A stretch of 64,000 nucleotides of DNA from Vibrio gangliei (GCF_026001925.1 NZ_AP021870.1:62001-126000); one strand, 5' to 3'. Shown: positions 1 to 8,870, numbered from the stretch's first letter. Numbers and translations are program-made. The notes: generated by a model from the sequence alone, not told the origin.

Positions 1-873
1 AATACGTTCTTTTGGGATGGTAAGGTTCAAGCTATTGACGGAAAGATTTTTTCACCCGTTGGCGAGGGGAGATCGTTGGGCTTTGATTCTGCGCTCGCTG
101 TTGCGGCAGTTTTACCACTGTTGGCTCGTGACGAGTTTCTCGGGACCAGTAAACGATTCAATACCAATCGGCATGTCGACCTAGTTGAGTCACAATACTA
201 TGCTGACAAGGTGCCTGCTCAAAATACCTTCATTCAAGAAAGGCTACTCGAAAAAAATGATCCTGATGTTCGAATGCTGCTGGCCGCAATGGAATCTGCC
301 AACATACCTCAGGCAGACCTGACGTTACCTTTGGTTGGTAATGCATTGGCAAGCTTCATAAGGCAGAAGATCAGTGAGGAGTGTACGCCTTCAGCTTGGG
401 AACAATACATAAATGGCGATACGTCTGCATTGTCAGAAGTGCAAAAACGCGGTGCCATACTTTTTTATGGTAAGGCGCGTTGTGCTTCTTGTCATTCTGG
501 GGACTTAATGAGTGATATGTCGTTTCATTCAATTGGTGTTCCTCAGGGAAATCAAGGCCCCCACATGTTTGGACAAGATTTTGGTCGAGCACTGGTGACT
601 CTGGACAACAGTGATAGATATGCGTTTAGAACGCCTTCATTGGTAGCGGTATCTAAAACGGCTCCATATGGACATAATGGTATTTTTCCTACATTGAAAG
701 GGGTGGTTAAGCATCATATCAGTCCCATTTTCTACTATCGGGATCCGACAGTCTCCGATCAAATGATTCTCGATAATAATGAATCGCTGGACAGACGCAG
801 TGACATGCTACGCTGGATTAGAGTGGATGAAAGTGAGCTTAGTCAGTTGCTGACATTTCTGGATGCCCTGTAG
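1..873 (+). CDS. Di-heme cytochrome c peroxidase / MauG family protein, 5' truncated by window edge
   Basis: The reading frame is open from the first base, so the start lies outside the window. A CxxCH heme-attachment motif (CASCH) sits at nt 481-495. A FFWDGK segment at the very start matches the conserved (L/F)FWDGR stretch that follows the first heme in this family, so the first heme site is probably just upstream. The stretch near nt 660-715 (APYGHNGIFPTLKGVVKHH) is the family's conserved segment after the second heme. Such proteins are periplasmic, carry two c-type hemes and reduce peroxide or oxidise a partner protein. Which of these applies here is not visible. No partner gene is seen downstream. 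Confidence 0.85.
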   Translation, partial: NTFFWDGKVQAIDGKIFSPVGEGRSLGFDSALAVAAVLPLLARDEFLGTSKRFNTNRHVDLVESQYYADKVPAQNTFIQERLLEKNDPDVRMLLAAMESANIPQADLTLPLVGNALASFIRQKISEECTPSAWEQYINGDTSALSEVQKRGAILFYGKARCASCHSGDLMSDMSFHSIGVPQGNQGPHMFGQDFGRALVTLDNSDRYAFRTPSLVAVSKTAPYGHNGIFPTLKGVVKHHISPIFYYRDPTVSDQMILDNNESLDRRSDMLRWIRVDESELSQLLTFLDAL

Positions 874-1050
874 AGCTAGGTTGTTATAGGAATTACTTGC
901 TTGGTGTAAATGATAGGAACTGCTAACGCTTAACTCCAGAATGCAAAGGTTTTTAGGAGAGCGGCATCTGGTAACAGGTGTTGCCTATCCGACAGAATTG
1001 TTTCATTCGGCACCTTCTAGCACGAAAGTGCCCCATTGTGAGTAGAGGCG

Positions 1051-1083
1051 AAACCTCACTAGAAAATGATACCTGTGAGGTTT
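1051..1083. repeat. 9-bp inverted repeat in the 3' intergenic region
   Basis: AAACCTCAC and GTGAGGTTT are perfect inverted arms separated by 15 bases. They lie between the convergent peroxidase and isochorismatase-family genes. No T-run follows, so a terminator is possible but weak. The rest of the 874-1107 gap shows no gene. Confidence 0.4.
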
Positions 1084-1107
1084 CAATACATTTTCTAATG
1101 ACTATTT

Positions 1108-1626
1108 CTATAATACTTCGGAAAACGTTACTAGAGGTACGCGAGGTGATGCTGCATTCAACGCAATTTTATGAATCATCGCATCTGTAGTTGTGCAACA
1201 GTCTTCAATAATTGACACTTTATATTTTTCTGCTTTCTTTGATATAGCAGTATGCGTAACGCAATTTTGTGTCATCATCCCGCATATCAGTAACTCATCA
1301 ATATCAAACTTTTCCAGTGATTTCTCTAAATGAGTTTGATAAAAGCTATCTGCATGCTGTTTCTGTATGACATCTGCATTAGGGCATATCGCGATTATTT
1401 CTGGGTGGATATTCGCTCCTTCACTACCTTTTTTAAAGAAAGGTGCCATTCCCTTAGGAGCCGAAGATACGTGTTGGATAAGAAAGACTGGAATATGCTG
1501 TTGGTTAGCTTTAGCAATTAATTCTTTAATGTTTATCAGGATCTTATCTGTATTCCATAATGGGAATTTACCTTTAGGGAAGTAATCATTTTGTATATCA
1601 ATTATAAGTAATGCAGTTTTGTTCAT
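1108..1626 (-). CDS. Isochorismatase-family cysteine hydrolase
   Basis: This 172-residue protein has the isochorismatase/nicotinamidase fold. The catalytic triad is visible as Asp10 (IIDIQNDY), Lys89 and Cys122 (TQNCV), with the cis-peptide region before the cysteine. The family hydrolyses amides or vinyl ethers: nicotinamide, N-carbamoyl compounds, isochorismate. The metal-ligand pattern of true nicotinamidases is not obvious, so the substrate is unassigned. The start is supported by AAAGGAAA about 6 bases upstream. It is transcribed away from a GlxA-type regulator 118 bp off, which probably controls it. Confidence 0.85.
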   Translation of the reverse strand: MNKTALLIIDIQNDYFPKGKFPLWNTDKILINIKELIAKANQQHIPVFLIQHVSSAPKGMAPFFKKGSEGANIHPEIIAICPNADVIQKQHADSFYQTHLEKSLEKFDIDELLICGMMTQNCVTHTAISKKAEKYKVSIIEDCCTTTDAMIHKIALNAASPRVPLVTFSEVL

Positions 1627-1744
1627 TTTTGATTTCCTTTTGTTTTAACTTTTTGTTCAGGAAAATTATGAGCAACTTGCTGTAGTCTTTTTAGTGGTTA
1701 AAATGACATAAAAAGGGCAAAAACCGACACGCGTATAGAGTCGT

Positions 1745-2659
1745 ATGAAAAAAATATCCATTGGAATTTGTGAGTATCCTTCTGTATTGAAGTCTGCGGT
1801 TTATGGTCTTGAAGAATTGTTTTTACTAGCAAGCAGAGTTTGTCGAGAGCAAGGTATTGATGTTTTGTTTGAGCCAATCATTATCCCACATACTGATCTG
1901 ATAGAAGATAGTTTTACAGTTGTTATATTACCGCCAGCTTCAATTGATTATTATTACTTAGCACCTGAAGCCAAACATATTGAATGGCTTAGAAAGCAAT
2001 ATTCCAAAGGTACAGTTCTATCATCTGCTTGCGCGGGGGTATTTATTTTGGCGGCAACGAACTTGCTTGGGAAAAGAGAAGTGACAACCCATTGGGCGTT
2101 AGCAGAAACATTTACCAGAATGTTTACGGAGATTCCTCTTAACAGCAATAAGATATTGATCGATCACGGTGACATAGTGACGGCGGGCGGTATGATGTCG
2201 TGGCTGGATCTCGGGTTTGAACTGGTCTCTAAATATTCTTCTCCCAGGGTTGTTCGCCAACTTGGTAAAACACTTGTTATCGACACCGTGCAGAGAGAAC
2301 AGAGCTATTATCAACAATTCAAACCATCGTTCGCTCATGGTGATATGGTGATTGTTTCGGTTCAACAAATAATGCATCAAGGTCATATGGAACCGTTATC
2401 GATACATCAGTTAGCGAAGCAAGTAAACCTTACTGAACGTACTATGCAAAGACGGTTCCTAAAGGCTACGGGTTACAATCCAAATCAGTATTTGCAGCGT
2501 CTCAGAATACAGAATGCATGTGACTACCTGGAAAGTACAAAACACTCATTTGAATGGATAGCCAACCAAGTTGGTTACGAAGATATCAGTGCATGTCGAA
2601 AGGCCTTTATCAATATTGTTGGATTAACACCACGCGAGTTTCGAAAGAGGTTTTCCTGA
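1745..2659 (+). CDS. GlxA-family transcriptional regulator (DJ-1/PfpI-like domain plus AraC HTH)
   Basis: The 304-residue protein has an N-terminal DJ-1/PfpI-like domain (about residues 1-190) with a nucleophile-elbow cysteine at position 96 (SSACAGVF). A C-terminal AraC-type double helix-turn-helix follows (about 205-304; ERTMQRRF and the AraC signature near GLTPREFRKR). GlxA-type regulators usually sense small metabolites and activate neighbouring catabolic genes. Its divergent neighbour, the isochorismatase-family hydrolase, is the likely target. The amidase domain is not expected to be catalytic. The effector is unknown. Confidence 0.88.
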   Translation: MKKISIGICEYPSVLKSAVYGLEELFLLASRVCREQGIDVLFEPIIIPHTDLIEDSFTVVILPPASIDYYYLAPEAKHIEWLRKQYSKGTVLSSACAGVFILAATNLLGKREVTTHWALAETFTRMFTEIPLNSNKILIDHGDIVTAGGMMSWLDLGFELVSKYSSPRVVRQLGKTLVIDTVQREQSYYQQFKPSFAHGDMVIVSVQQIMHQGHMEPLSIHQLAKQVNLTERTMQRRFLKATGYNPNQYLQRLRIQNACDYLESTKHSFEWIANQVGYEDISACRKAFINIVGLTPREFRKRFS

Positions 2660-2865
2660 TTCAGATGTTCCAGATTTAAATTCAGCTTTTTATGGCTAAA
2701 TTGATTTTGCCCTGTTTATTGTTCATCGGGTTCCTCGAACAGACTGCATAAGAGGATCACCTAACAAACTTTAGTAATGCTACAAGGCGAATGCTTTTTG
2801 GATTACTGTTCAAACCTCATGTACAACCATTGAGGCTCTCTTTGCTAAATCCACCTATCTACTGA

Positions 2866-4239
2866 CTAAAATGGGAACAAAGTATTTACTTTTGAATCCA
2901 AGAGAGATTTCAACTTATTAAGCCCTTCGCGTAGCCTCGCTTCAGTGCTGACTGACATTAATGAAAGACGGATATGACCCGCTTCTATGCCATTTACATC
3001 AAAATAGCTGCCACTGCTGACAAGGATATTTTGATTTTTAGCTTGTTGAACTAGGTGCTCTGCTTTCCATTGTTCTGGTAAAGGCAACCAGATGTGATAT
3101 CCAGTGGATCTGCATTGAATCGTTGGGATGATCTCGCGAGCCATTAACTGCCTTTCTTGAGCAGTGCTACGTTGAGAGTTTGCTAATTCAAATGCTTCCC
3201 CTGTTTCTATCATGTGGGTTGCAGCGCTAAAGTTGATGGGAGATGGAAGCCAGATAGTCGCTCGTATATGGGCATTTAGCAGAGCAATCTGGCTATCGGG
3301 CGCTTTGATATAGCCACATCTCATAGCTGGACTGATTGCTTTCGAAAGTGCCGATATATGAAAAGAGAGTTCTGGAATAAAGTTACTGATAGTGGGTATT
3401 GGCTTCTCATCAAGAAAACAGTAAATGTCATCTTCAACAAGCCATATGTTATGTTGACGAATAACCTTAGCGACCTCTTCCCGGCGAAATTCAGGCATGG
3501 TGATTCCGGTTGGGTTCTGGTGTGATGGAACGATAATGACCAGTTTAGGTTTGTGCTCTGCAATAACCGCGTCTAAAGCGTCCGGAGATACCCCATATTC
3601 ATCCATCGGAACACCCACGATATTACGCTCAGAAAGATTGGCTATAGCAAAAATACCAGGGTAAGTAAGAGACTCTACAGCGATGGTATCGCCAGGTTTC
3701 GTCATAGCGTCGATGAGTAGAGAGAGCGCATGTTGTGCGCCACTGGTCAGAATTGTATTGTTGGCATTCCCGCCTTCCAAACCATAGTGCTCAGCCCAAG
3801 TCACTCCAGCTTGACGATGGGTTTCATGCCCTGAATGCTCAACATAGCCGATCAGCTCCGATGTTATTTTATTCGCTGTAGACTGGTAAGCCCGTTGAAG
3901 TGAATCAACATTTTTATGCAGACAAGGCTGAAGAATAGAAAAATTATAATCGTCACTATGCTCCGGTGCCTGGATCGCTTTACCCAAATCAGACCTTTCA
4001 CATACATAGGTTCCCCGACCTACGTGTGATTCAATTCTCCCTTTATCTGCAAGTAGGTTGTAGGCTTTGGCGACGGTCGCTGGTGTCGTTTCCAGTTCAT
4101 CGGCAAGCACTCTGTGAGTCGGTAGCTTTGAGTTAGGTTTATATTCCCCCGTTTCAATTCGACTCTCGATGATGTTGGCAATTTTGACAAACTTGGCGTT
4201 GCTCACTGGCGCTCCTACAGATACTTCAATGACTCTCAC
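2866..4239 (-). CDS. MocR-type (GntR/aminotransferase) transcriptional regulator
   Basis: The 457-residue protein has an N-terminal GntR winged helix (about 10-80) joined to a full fold-type I aminotransferase domain. The PLP lysine is probably Lys300 (ISALSKAISP) and the NPTG motif lies near 242-245. MocR proteins bind PLP or an amino-compound adduct and switch a divergent target. Here the target would be the dehydrogenase/TSUP pair starting at 4368. The start codon is GTG with a weak upstream AGG. It is distinct from PdxR in context, since no pyridoxal genes are nearby. Confidence 0.9.
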   Translation of the reverse strand: MRVIEVSVGAPVSNAKFVKIANIIESRIETGEYKPNSKLPTHRVLADELETTPATVAKAYNLLADKGRIESHVGRGTYVCERSDLGKAIQAPEHSDDYNFSILQPCLHKNVDSLQRAYQSTANKITSELIGYVEHSGHETHRQAGVTWAEHYGLEGGNANNTILTSGAQHALSLLIDAMTKPGDTIAVESLTYPGIFAIANLSERNIVGVPMDEYGVSPDALDAVIAEHKPKLVIIVPSHQNPTGITMPEFRREEVAKVIRQHNIWLVEDDIYCFLDEKPIPTISNFIPELSFHISALSKAISPAMRCGYIKAPDSQIALLNAHIRATIWLPSPINFSAATHMIETGEAFELANSQRSTAQERQLMAREIIPTIQCRSTGYHIWLPLPEQWKAEHLVQQAKNQNILVSSGSYFDVNGIEAGHIRLSLMSVSTEARLREGLNKLKSLLDSKVNTLFPF

Positions 4240-4296
4240 AGATTGTTACCTAGTTTAATTCATTTGAAAAATTATAAACATAAGTAAATTAACCGC

Positions 4297-4312
4297 ATTG
4301 ACATATGTCAAT
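4297..4312. promoter_or_regulatory. Perfect 16-bp palindrome in the MocR/dehydrogenase divergent promoter
   Basis: ATTGACATATGTCAAT is an uninterrupted perfect palindrome centred between two divergent genes. It carries a consensus -35 hexamer (TTGACA) on both strands. On the minus strand a fair -10 (TTTACT) follows at 17 bases. On the plus strand only weak -10 candidates are seen around 4322-4332. An operator that controls both promoters, bound by the MocR protein, is the natural inference. Confidence 0.6.
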
Positions 4313-4367
4313 ATGATCAATTAAGGTATTTCAATGTAATAAGCATCGTCAGTAAAAAGGGAACAAT

Positions 4368-5255
4368 ATGAATAATTCAAATAACATTTCAAAAGTCGCT
4401 TTCATTGGTTTGGGTGTAATGGGATATCCAATGGCAGGACATCTTTCAAATCGTGGCTTTGACGTTACTGTCTATAACCGTACGACTTCAAAGGCTCAAA
4501 ATTGGGCAACTGAATATGCGGGTAAGTCTGTGGTTACACCATCAGAAGCGTCTGAGGGAGCCGATGTTGTTGCTCTCTGTGTCGGAAATGATGATGACGT
4601 TCGAAGTGTCGTATATGGTGATACTGGTGTACTTAACAGTATGTGTGCAGGTTCGGTATTGCTCGACCACACAACAACATCAGCAGAGCTGGCCGAGGAA
4701 CTTGCTTCTAAGTGTGCGGAGAAAGGCATACATTTCATTGACGCTCCAGTGTCAGGTGGCCAGGCAGGCGCTGAGAATGGCGTGTTAACCATCATGTGTG
4801 GTGGAGAAAAAGACGTTTTTGAAGCTATTTCTCCAGTACTCTCAAGTTATTCAAATCAAGTCGTTCTGCTGGGTGACAACGGTCAGGGGCAGAGATGCAA
4901 GATGGTTAATCAGATATGTATTGCTGGGGTTTTAAAAGGACTCAGTGAAGCGGTGCTTCTTGCCCAGAAATCAGGTCTGAACATAGAGCAGGTTGTTGAT
5001 GTGTTAAAACATGGAGCAGCAGGATCATGGCAGATGGAAAACCGTGCAGTCACTATGTCTGAGAACAAGTTTGACTTTGGGTTTGCAATTGACTGGATGC
5101 GCAAAGACCTCAGGTTTTGTCTTAACGAAGCAGAAAAAAATGGGTTATCTCTTCCTCTTACTGAAGAAATTGATCGTCAGTACCTCTCTTTGCAAGAAAG
5201 AGGATTTGGTCGTCTTGATACTTCTGTGCTGATAAAAGCATGTGGAAATGAATAG
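4368..5255 (+). CDS. NAD(P)-dependent beta-hydroxyacid dehydrogenase (3-hydroxyisobutyrate dehydrogenase family)
   Basis: The 295-residue protein starts with a Rossmann dinucleotide motif (GLGVMGYPMAG, from residue 14). It has the family's DAPVSGG substrate-binding segment at 125-131 and the catalytic lysine at 178 (RCKMVNQ). Relatives reduce or oxidise tartronate semialdehyde, 3-hydroxyisobutyrate, succinate semialdehyde or sulfolactaldehyde. Sequence does not choose among these. It is 14 bp upstream of a TSUP exporter and divergent from a MocR regulator, so the two genes probably form a small regulated operon that handles one hydroxyacid or semialdehyde. It is clearly different from the GarR paralogue at 58168-59055. 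Confidence 0.9.
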   Translation: MNNSNNISKVAFIGLGVMGYPMAGHLSNRGFDVTVYNRTTSKAQNWATEYAGKSVVTPSEASEGADVVALCVGNDDDVRSVVYGDTGVLNSMCAGSVLLDHTTTSAELAEELASKCAEKGIHFIDAPVSGGQAGAENGVLTIMCGGEKDVFEAISPVLSSYSNQVVLLGDNGQGQRCKMVNQICIAGVLKGLSEAVLLAQKSGLNIEQVVDVLKHGAAGSWQMENRAVTMSENKFDFGFAIDWMRKDLRFCLNEAEKNGLSLPLTEEIDRQYLSLQERGFGRLDTSVLIKACGNE

Positions 5256-5269
5256 TCGGAGAGATAGCG

Positions 5270-6052
5270 ATGGAATGGTTAGGAAATGATATTACGCTTT
5301 TAATACTAGTGGCATTAATGGTATCAGCCTTTGCGGCTGGTTTCATTGACTCAGTAGCAGGCGGTGGAGGATTAATCTTAGTCCCATCTTTTATCCTTGC
5401 TGGATTGCCACCTCAATTAGCTCTTGGACAAGAAAAAATTGTCAGCACATTAGGTACTATCGCAGCAATACGTAATTTTATACGAAATAAAAAAGTAATT
5501 TGGACTGCCGTGGCAACAGGTATCCCAGCCGGCCTCATCGGTGCGTACGCGGGTGCACAAGCTATTCTCTACTTTGATCCCGATACTATCGGTAAAATCA
5601 TTCTCTTTATGCTCCCTTTCGGAATAATTTTATCGTTCATTCCGAAGAAGAATCGCAATGAAGATAACTCTGCTCCAATTAATAAAACAGTCATTTTATT
5701 TGGCGTTCCAACTGCTGTACTTGTAATTGGTTTCTATGACGGATTCTTTGGTCCTGGTACCGGTAGCTTTCTAATTCTGGCGTTACACTACTTACTTAGG
5801 TTCGATTTAGTTTCAGCATCAGCGACTTCCAAGTTGTTTAACTTTTCCTCTAACATCGGCGCATTATTCGCCTTCATGATTGCAGGTAACGTCTTATATA
5901 TGCTGGCAATGCCTTTAGTAGCAATGAATTTACTTGGGAACCATGTTGGTAGCTCATCAGCAATGAAGTATGGCGCCAAACTGATTCAACGAACCATTTC
6001 AGTATCACTCAGTCTGCTGATGATATCGCTGGGTTATAAATTCCTGATTTAA
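5270..6052 (+). CDS. TSUP (TauE/SafE) family membrane transporter
   Basis: The 260-residue protein has about eight hydrophobic segments arranged as two similar halves. Each half carries a TSUP-type glycine-rich motif (AGFIDSVAGGGG near residue 22 and FYDGFFGPGTGSF near 155). TSUP proteins move sulfite, sulfonates or organic anions across the inner membrane. The gene follows the dehydrogenase by 14 bp with GGAGA upstream. Import or export cannot be told from sequence. The pairing suggests that it carries the dehydrogenase's substrate or product. Confidence 0.9.
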   Translation: MEWLGNDITLLILVALMVSAFAAGFIDSVAGGGGLILVPSFILAGLPPQLALGQEKIVSTLGTIAAIRNFIRNKKVIWTAVATGIPAGLIGAYAGAQAILYFDPDTIGKIILFMLPFGIILSFIPKKNRNEDNSAPINKTVILFGVPTAVLVIGFYDGFFGPGTGSFLILALHYLLRFDLVSASATSKLFNFSSNIGALFAFMIAGNVLYMLAMPLVAMNLLGNHVGSSSAMKYGAKLIQRTISVSLSLLMISLGYKFLI

Positions 6053-6078
6053 AAACGAGCCAACAAAATTTATACGAT

Positions 6079-6109
6079 AGAACTCTCATCCAATGCGGAT
6101 GAGAGTTCT
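6079..6109 (+). terminator. Hairpin terminator after the TSUP gene
   Basis: Two perfect 13-base arms (AGAACTCTCATCC / GGATGAGAGTTCT) are separated by AATGC. The hairpin starts 27 bp after the stop codon. The downstream tail is only moderately T-rich. Confidence 0.75.
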
Positions 6110-6621
6110 AGTATTAATCTATGCTATCTGAACCACACTTTCAGCAGAGACTATGGGGTTTCCCATACCTGATTTAATCCGTATTTTGCTAAATTAAGTG
6201 GAAACTCTAACGCGTTTCTGTCCAATTTTTAGTTAGCGAACCGGTAACATTTTGCACTTTAACTATCTTTAAAACCTGTCTTTCCGGAAATAAGGCACGA
6301 ATTATCCAGAATCTTTCACACCAACGAAACTTACGTGAAAGCGAGATCCCGCATCTTCTTCGCTTAGGCTCATGTGCGGGATGACCGGGTTGGAGGATTA
6401 ATGCTTGCCCAAAAGCGATTTATAAATTGCTGATGCTCGGTCTGCAATTGTCATTACAGCTAAGTAAGCCCCCATCAACCGAAACGCTTGCGAACGCTAC
6501 TCGCTTCGCTTACCTTCAACACACTTTTGAGAAAACGAAGTAAGTCATGAATTTGTTGGCTTGATACTGTAAGCTTACGCCTGCTTTTATTTGATTCGTT
6601 GTATTTAGAAAAGAGAAAACC
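6110..6621. other. Non-coding gap with a degenerate palindromic element
   Basis: About 510 bp with no supported gene. An 8-bp perfect inverted repeat (ATCCCGCA at 6346-6353, TGCGGGAT at 6375-6382) lies in a GAGATCCCGCATC...GCGGGATGAC context. This resembles small repeated intergenic palindromes that I recall from vibrio genomes. The rest, including a GC-richer stretch at 6440-6550, shows no recognisable gene remnant. Confidence 0.4.
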
Positions 6622-6954
6622 ATGTCTTTACCTGCTTGCCCAAATTGTCAGTCGGAATATGTGTACCAAGATCAAGAACAATTGATTTGCCCTGAATGTG
6701 CATATGAGTGGAACCCGCAAGAAGAGCTGGAGAATGTGTTTGTTGCGCGTGATACCAACGGCACGGCGCTGGAAGAGGGCGATAAGATCACCTTGATTAA
6801 AGATTTGAAAGTAACGGGCACATCGCAAGTGTTGAAGATTGGCACGAAAGGCTCGATTCGCCGTATTATCGAAGGCAAAGATCATGAGCTAGATTGTAAG
6901 TTATCGGGCGCGGGCGATATGATGGTGTCGGCCAAATATGTTAAAAAAGCCTAA
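6622..6954 (+). CDS. yjdM: YjdM/PhnA zinc-ribbon protein
   Basis: The 110-residue protein closely follows E. coli YjdM (old name PhnA, 111 aa). An N-terminal zinc ribbon has CPNC at residues 6-9 and CPEC at 23-26. A beta-rich C-terminal domain follows with the conserved KDLKV and LKIGTKG segments. Despite the old name it is not a phosphonate hydrolase; its cellular role is unclear. It sits alone, preceded by a good ribosome site (AGAAAAGAGAAAACC). Confidence 0.92.
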   Translation: MSLPACPNCQSEYVYQDQEQLICPECAYEWNPQEELENVFVARDTNGTALEEGDKITLIKDLKVTGTSQVLKIGTKGSIRRIIEGKDHELDCKLSGAGDMMVSAKYVKKA

Positions 6955-7062
6955 GCCTTATTCCCTGTAAAGATTTGCAGTAGTCAGCCACGCTTAACTT
7001 TTGTTTGCAACGGCCAAGAGTAGAGCGATACCCTGTTGGCCCATTTTTGAAAAGATTCCGTT

Positions 7063-7470
7063 ATGTCAGATGAAAAACTCGCATTGAAGTGGATGCGCCA
7101 ACAAGCTCAGAAAATCGATCCTTATGTGGTTAATCCAACGTTTGAAGAGTGCGTAGAGCTGCTTGAACCTGCTTTCAAAAAAGGCAAAAGTGTTGCACAA
7201 CTCAAACACTTATTAGGTGAAGCTGATCGCCGAGCTGGAGCTGCTGAGCGTAAACACGCTGCGCTCAAATACGCCAAAGAAAAGAACCCTAATGCCGGAC
7301 AAGTGATGCGTCTGCAAGGTAAGTTGCAACAAGTACAGTTGGCACTAAAACTGGCGACCGGCGACAGCAATATGACGATTTCTCAATTTTGCGCCGAATA
7401 CGATGTCTCTAAAAAAGATGGCAGTAACGCTTGGCATGACACCTTGGTGAAGTTGAGTAAAAAAAAGTAG
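7063..7470 (+). CDS. Conserved hypothetical protein, helical and basic
   Basis: The 135-residue protein is lysine/alanine-rich and mostly helical by composition. It has no signal peptide and no membrane segment. The middle (about 55-100) looks like a coiled or packed helix region (EADRRAGAAERKHAALKYAKEK). The C-terminal part (ISQFCAEYDVSKKDGSNAW) could pack as a small helical domain. No enzymatic motif is visible and I do not recognise a characterised family. It is probably cytoplasmic. It is expressed alone and shares a bidirectional terminator with yjjG. Confidence 0.75.
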   Translation: MSDEKLALKWMRQQAQKIDPYVVNPTFEECVELLEPAFKKGKSVAQLKHLLGEADRRAGAAERKHAALKYAKEKNPNAGQVMRLQGKLQQVQLALKLATGDSNMTISQFCAEYDVSKKDGSNAWHDTLVKLSKKK

Positions 7471-7519
7471 GTTCTTATTTATCTATCCTCAGATGAGGCT
7501 ATTTAGTTTGCTTATATCA

Positions 7520-7551
7520 AAAAGCGCCTCATAGTTCTATGAAGCGCTTTT
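7520..7551. terminator. Bidirectional terminator between convergent genes
   Basis: A 15-base stem with one mismatch (AAAAGCGCCTCATAG / CTATGAAGCGCTTTT) and A/T runs on both sides serves the hypothetical gene (+) and yjjG (-). Confidence 0.85.
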
Positions 7552-7576
7552 GTTATTTGGCGATTAACGGTGAGTC

Positions 7577-8251
7577 TTATGCTTCCAAGATCGCCTGTAA
7601 TTCACCTAGTGAGCTCACGGTGTAGTGCGGGTTAATCCCGTCTGTGGCTTGTGCGCCGTGTGAGTTGAGCCAGCAGGTTTCAATACCGAAATTAATTCCG
7701 CCCAGAATGTCAGAATGCAGGTTATCACCCACCATTAATACTTTGGATTTGCATGGATTTCCGGCGCGGTTTAAGGCGTGTTCAAAAATGATTTGATCCG
7801 GTTTGGCGGTGCCCACTTGCTCTGAAATGATCACCTGCTCGACGTATTTGTTCATACCAGTACGGGCGAGGCGAATTTCTTGTAAATCAGTAAAACCGTT
7901 CGTGATGATGCCGACTTTGGCTTTACCTGCAATCGACTCCATGAGTTCTTTGGCGCCGGGTAGCACTGCACAAATATCTGCCATGGCTTCTAAGAATGCA
8001 GTATTCAGCTCTGATGGCGTAGTGCCCAATTTATTGGCCCAACCTTCAAAACGAATGTGTTTTAGTTGCTCGGCAGTAATATCGCCATTTTGATAATCCA
8101 CCCACAGCGGTTTGTTGACCGCTTGGTATTCACTAAAATCTTGTTCAGTGAAGGTCACGCCTTTACGCTCAAACATCAGTTGCATGCCTTTGAACGCATC
8201 AAAGTGAAACAACGTCTCGTCGGCATCGAAGAAAATCCATTCGTACTTCAT
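7577..8251 (-). CDS. yjjG: Pyrimidine 5'-nucleotidase YjjG (HAD superfamily)
   Basis: The 224-residue protein aligns along its length with E. coli YjjG. HAD motif I is DADET (Asp9, Asp11) and motif II is IITNG. The lysine-containing AKPD and the [11 protein letters not shown] motif follow. The [13 protein letters not shown] stretch is almost identical to the E. coli protein. The family dephosphorylates dUMP, dTMP and non-canonical pyrimidine nucleotides and protects against mutagenic bases. It ends 11 bp from cosR on the same strand and may be read from the same transcript. Confidence 0.93.
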   Translation of the reverse strand: MKYEWIFFDADETLFHFDAFKGMQLMFERKGVTFTEQDFSEYQAVNKPLWVDYQNGDITAEQLKHIRFEGWANKLGTTPSELNTAFLEAMADICAVLPGAKELMESIAGKAKVGIITNGFTDLQEIRLARTGMNKYVEQVIISEQVGTAKPDQIIFEHALNRAGNPCKSKVLMVGDNLHSDILGGINFGIETCWLNSHGAQATDGINPHYTVSSLGELQAILEA

Positions 8252-8261
8252 TATTCAGACC

Positions 8262-8753
8262 TTAATGATTATTTGAACTAGGTTGGTGCGCAATGTTACC
8301 GACTTCAAGTAAAGGTGCAACATCCAGATCAGCAGCGTTCATCATGGTAGAAATGCGTTGTACGGATGATAACAACAAAGACTGTTCCCACGCTTCAAGG
8401 TTTTGGAAGCGTTGGATAAAGTGATCTTGCAGTGGCAGAGGGGCTTTCTCTAGCAAGGCGGCGCCTTCTTCAGTTAAGTAGGCGTGAACTTTACGTTTGT
8501 CTAGTTGGCTGCGGCGACGTTCCACTAACCCGCGTTTTTCAATGCGGTCGATAATGGTAGTTGCAGTCGCTTGGCTCATGTTGGTATTGATCGAGATCTG
8601 GCGAATAGTCACTTCACCTGAATCACGAATTGAGCGCATGATTAACAGCTGCGGGCCGGTTAAACCAAGCTCTTTATTGAGTTGTCGTGAGTGTAGATCG
8701 ATGGCGCGAATGATTTGTCGAATCGCGATCAAGACTTCTTCGTGTTTATCCAT
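8262..8753 (-). CDS. cosR: MarR-family compatible-solute regulator CosR
   Basis: The start at 8753 (MDKHEEVLIAIRQII) is preferred over an upstream in-frame ATG because AGGGG lies 6-10 bases ahead of it and the family begins here. The resulting 163-residue protein has a MarR winged helix (about 30-125; TIRQISINTNMSQATATTIIDR helix-turn-helix, then the DKRKVH wing). It resembles the CosR/EctR group that represses glycine-betaine and ectoine genes in vibrios and methylotrophs. Its position directly after proVWX-proX supports that role. No ectoine genes are in this window. Confidence 0.82.
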   Translation of the reverse strand: MDKHEEVLIAIRQIIRAIDLHSRQLNKELGLTGPQLLIMRSIRDSGEVTIRQISINTNMSQATATTIIDRIEKRGLVERRRSQLDKRKVHAYLTEEGAALLEKAPLPLQDHFIQRFQNLEAWEQSLLLSSVQRISTMMNAADLDVAPLLEVGNIAHQPSSNNH

Positions 8754-8826
8754 GTGCTTGCCCCTGTGTTTGAGAGCAGGAAAATACAATAATTCCTTAT
8801 GTTGGAAAAGGATTAATTTGAATAAT

Positions 8827-8850
8827 TGGAGCGGCACATTCACCGCTCCA
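8827..8850 (-). terminator. Hairpin between the second proX and cosR
   Basis: TGGAGCGG / CCGCTCCA arms (8 bp) with an 8-base loop follow the second proX gene. The tail is A/T-rich without a clean T-run, so partial read-through into cosR is likely. Confidence 0.6.
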
Positions 8851-8870
8851 GTGTTATTTGAGTTTGTGCG

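Noticed and set aside
900..1083. Integron attC-like site
   Set aside because: No paired RYYYAAC/GTTRRRY boxes with the right spacing could be found around the inverted repeat, and no integrase or cassette array is present.
978..1190. 70-codon open frame on the plus strand after the peroxidase gene
   Set aside because: No ribosome site, composition unlike a protein, and it runs into the end of the opposing hydrolase gene.
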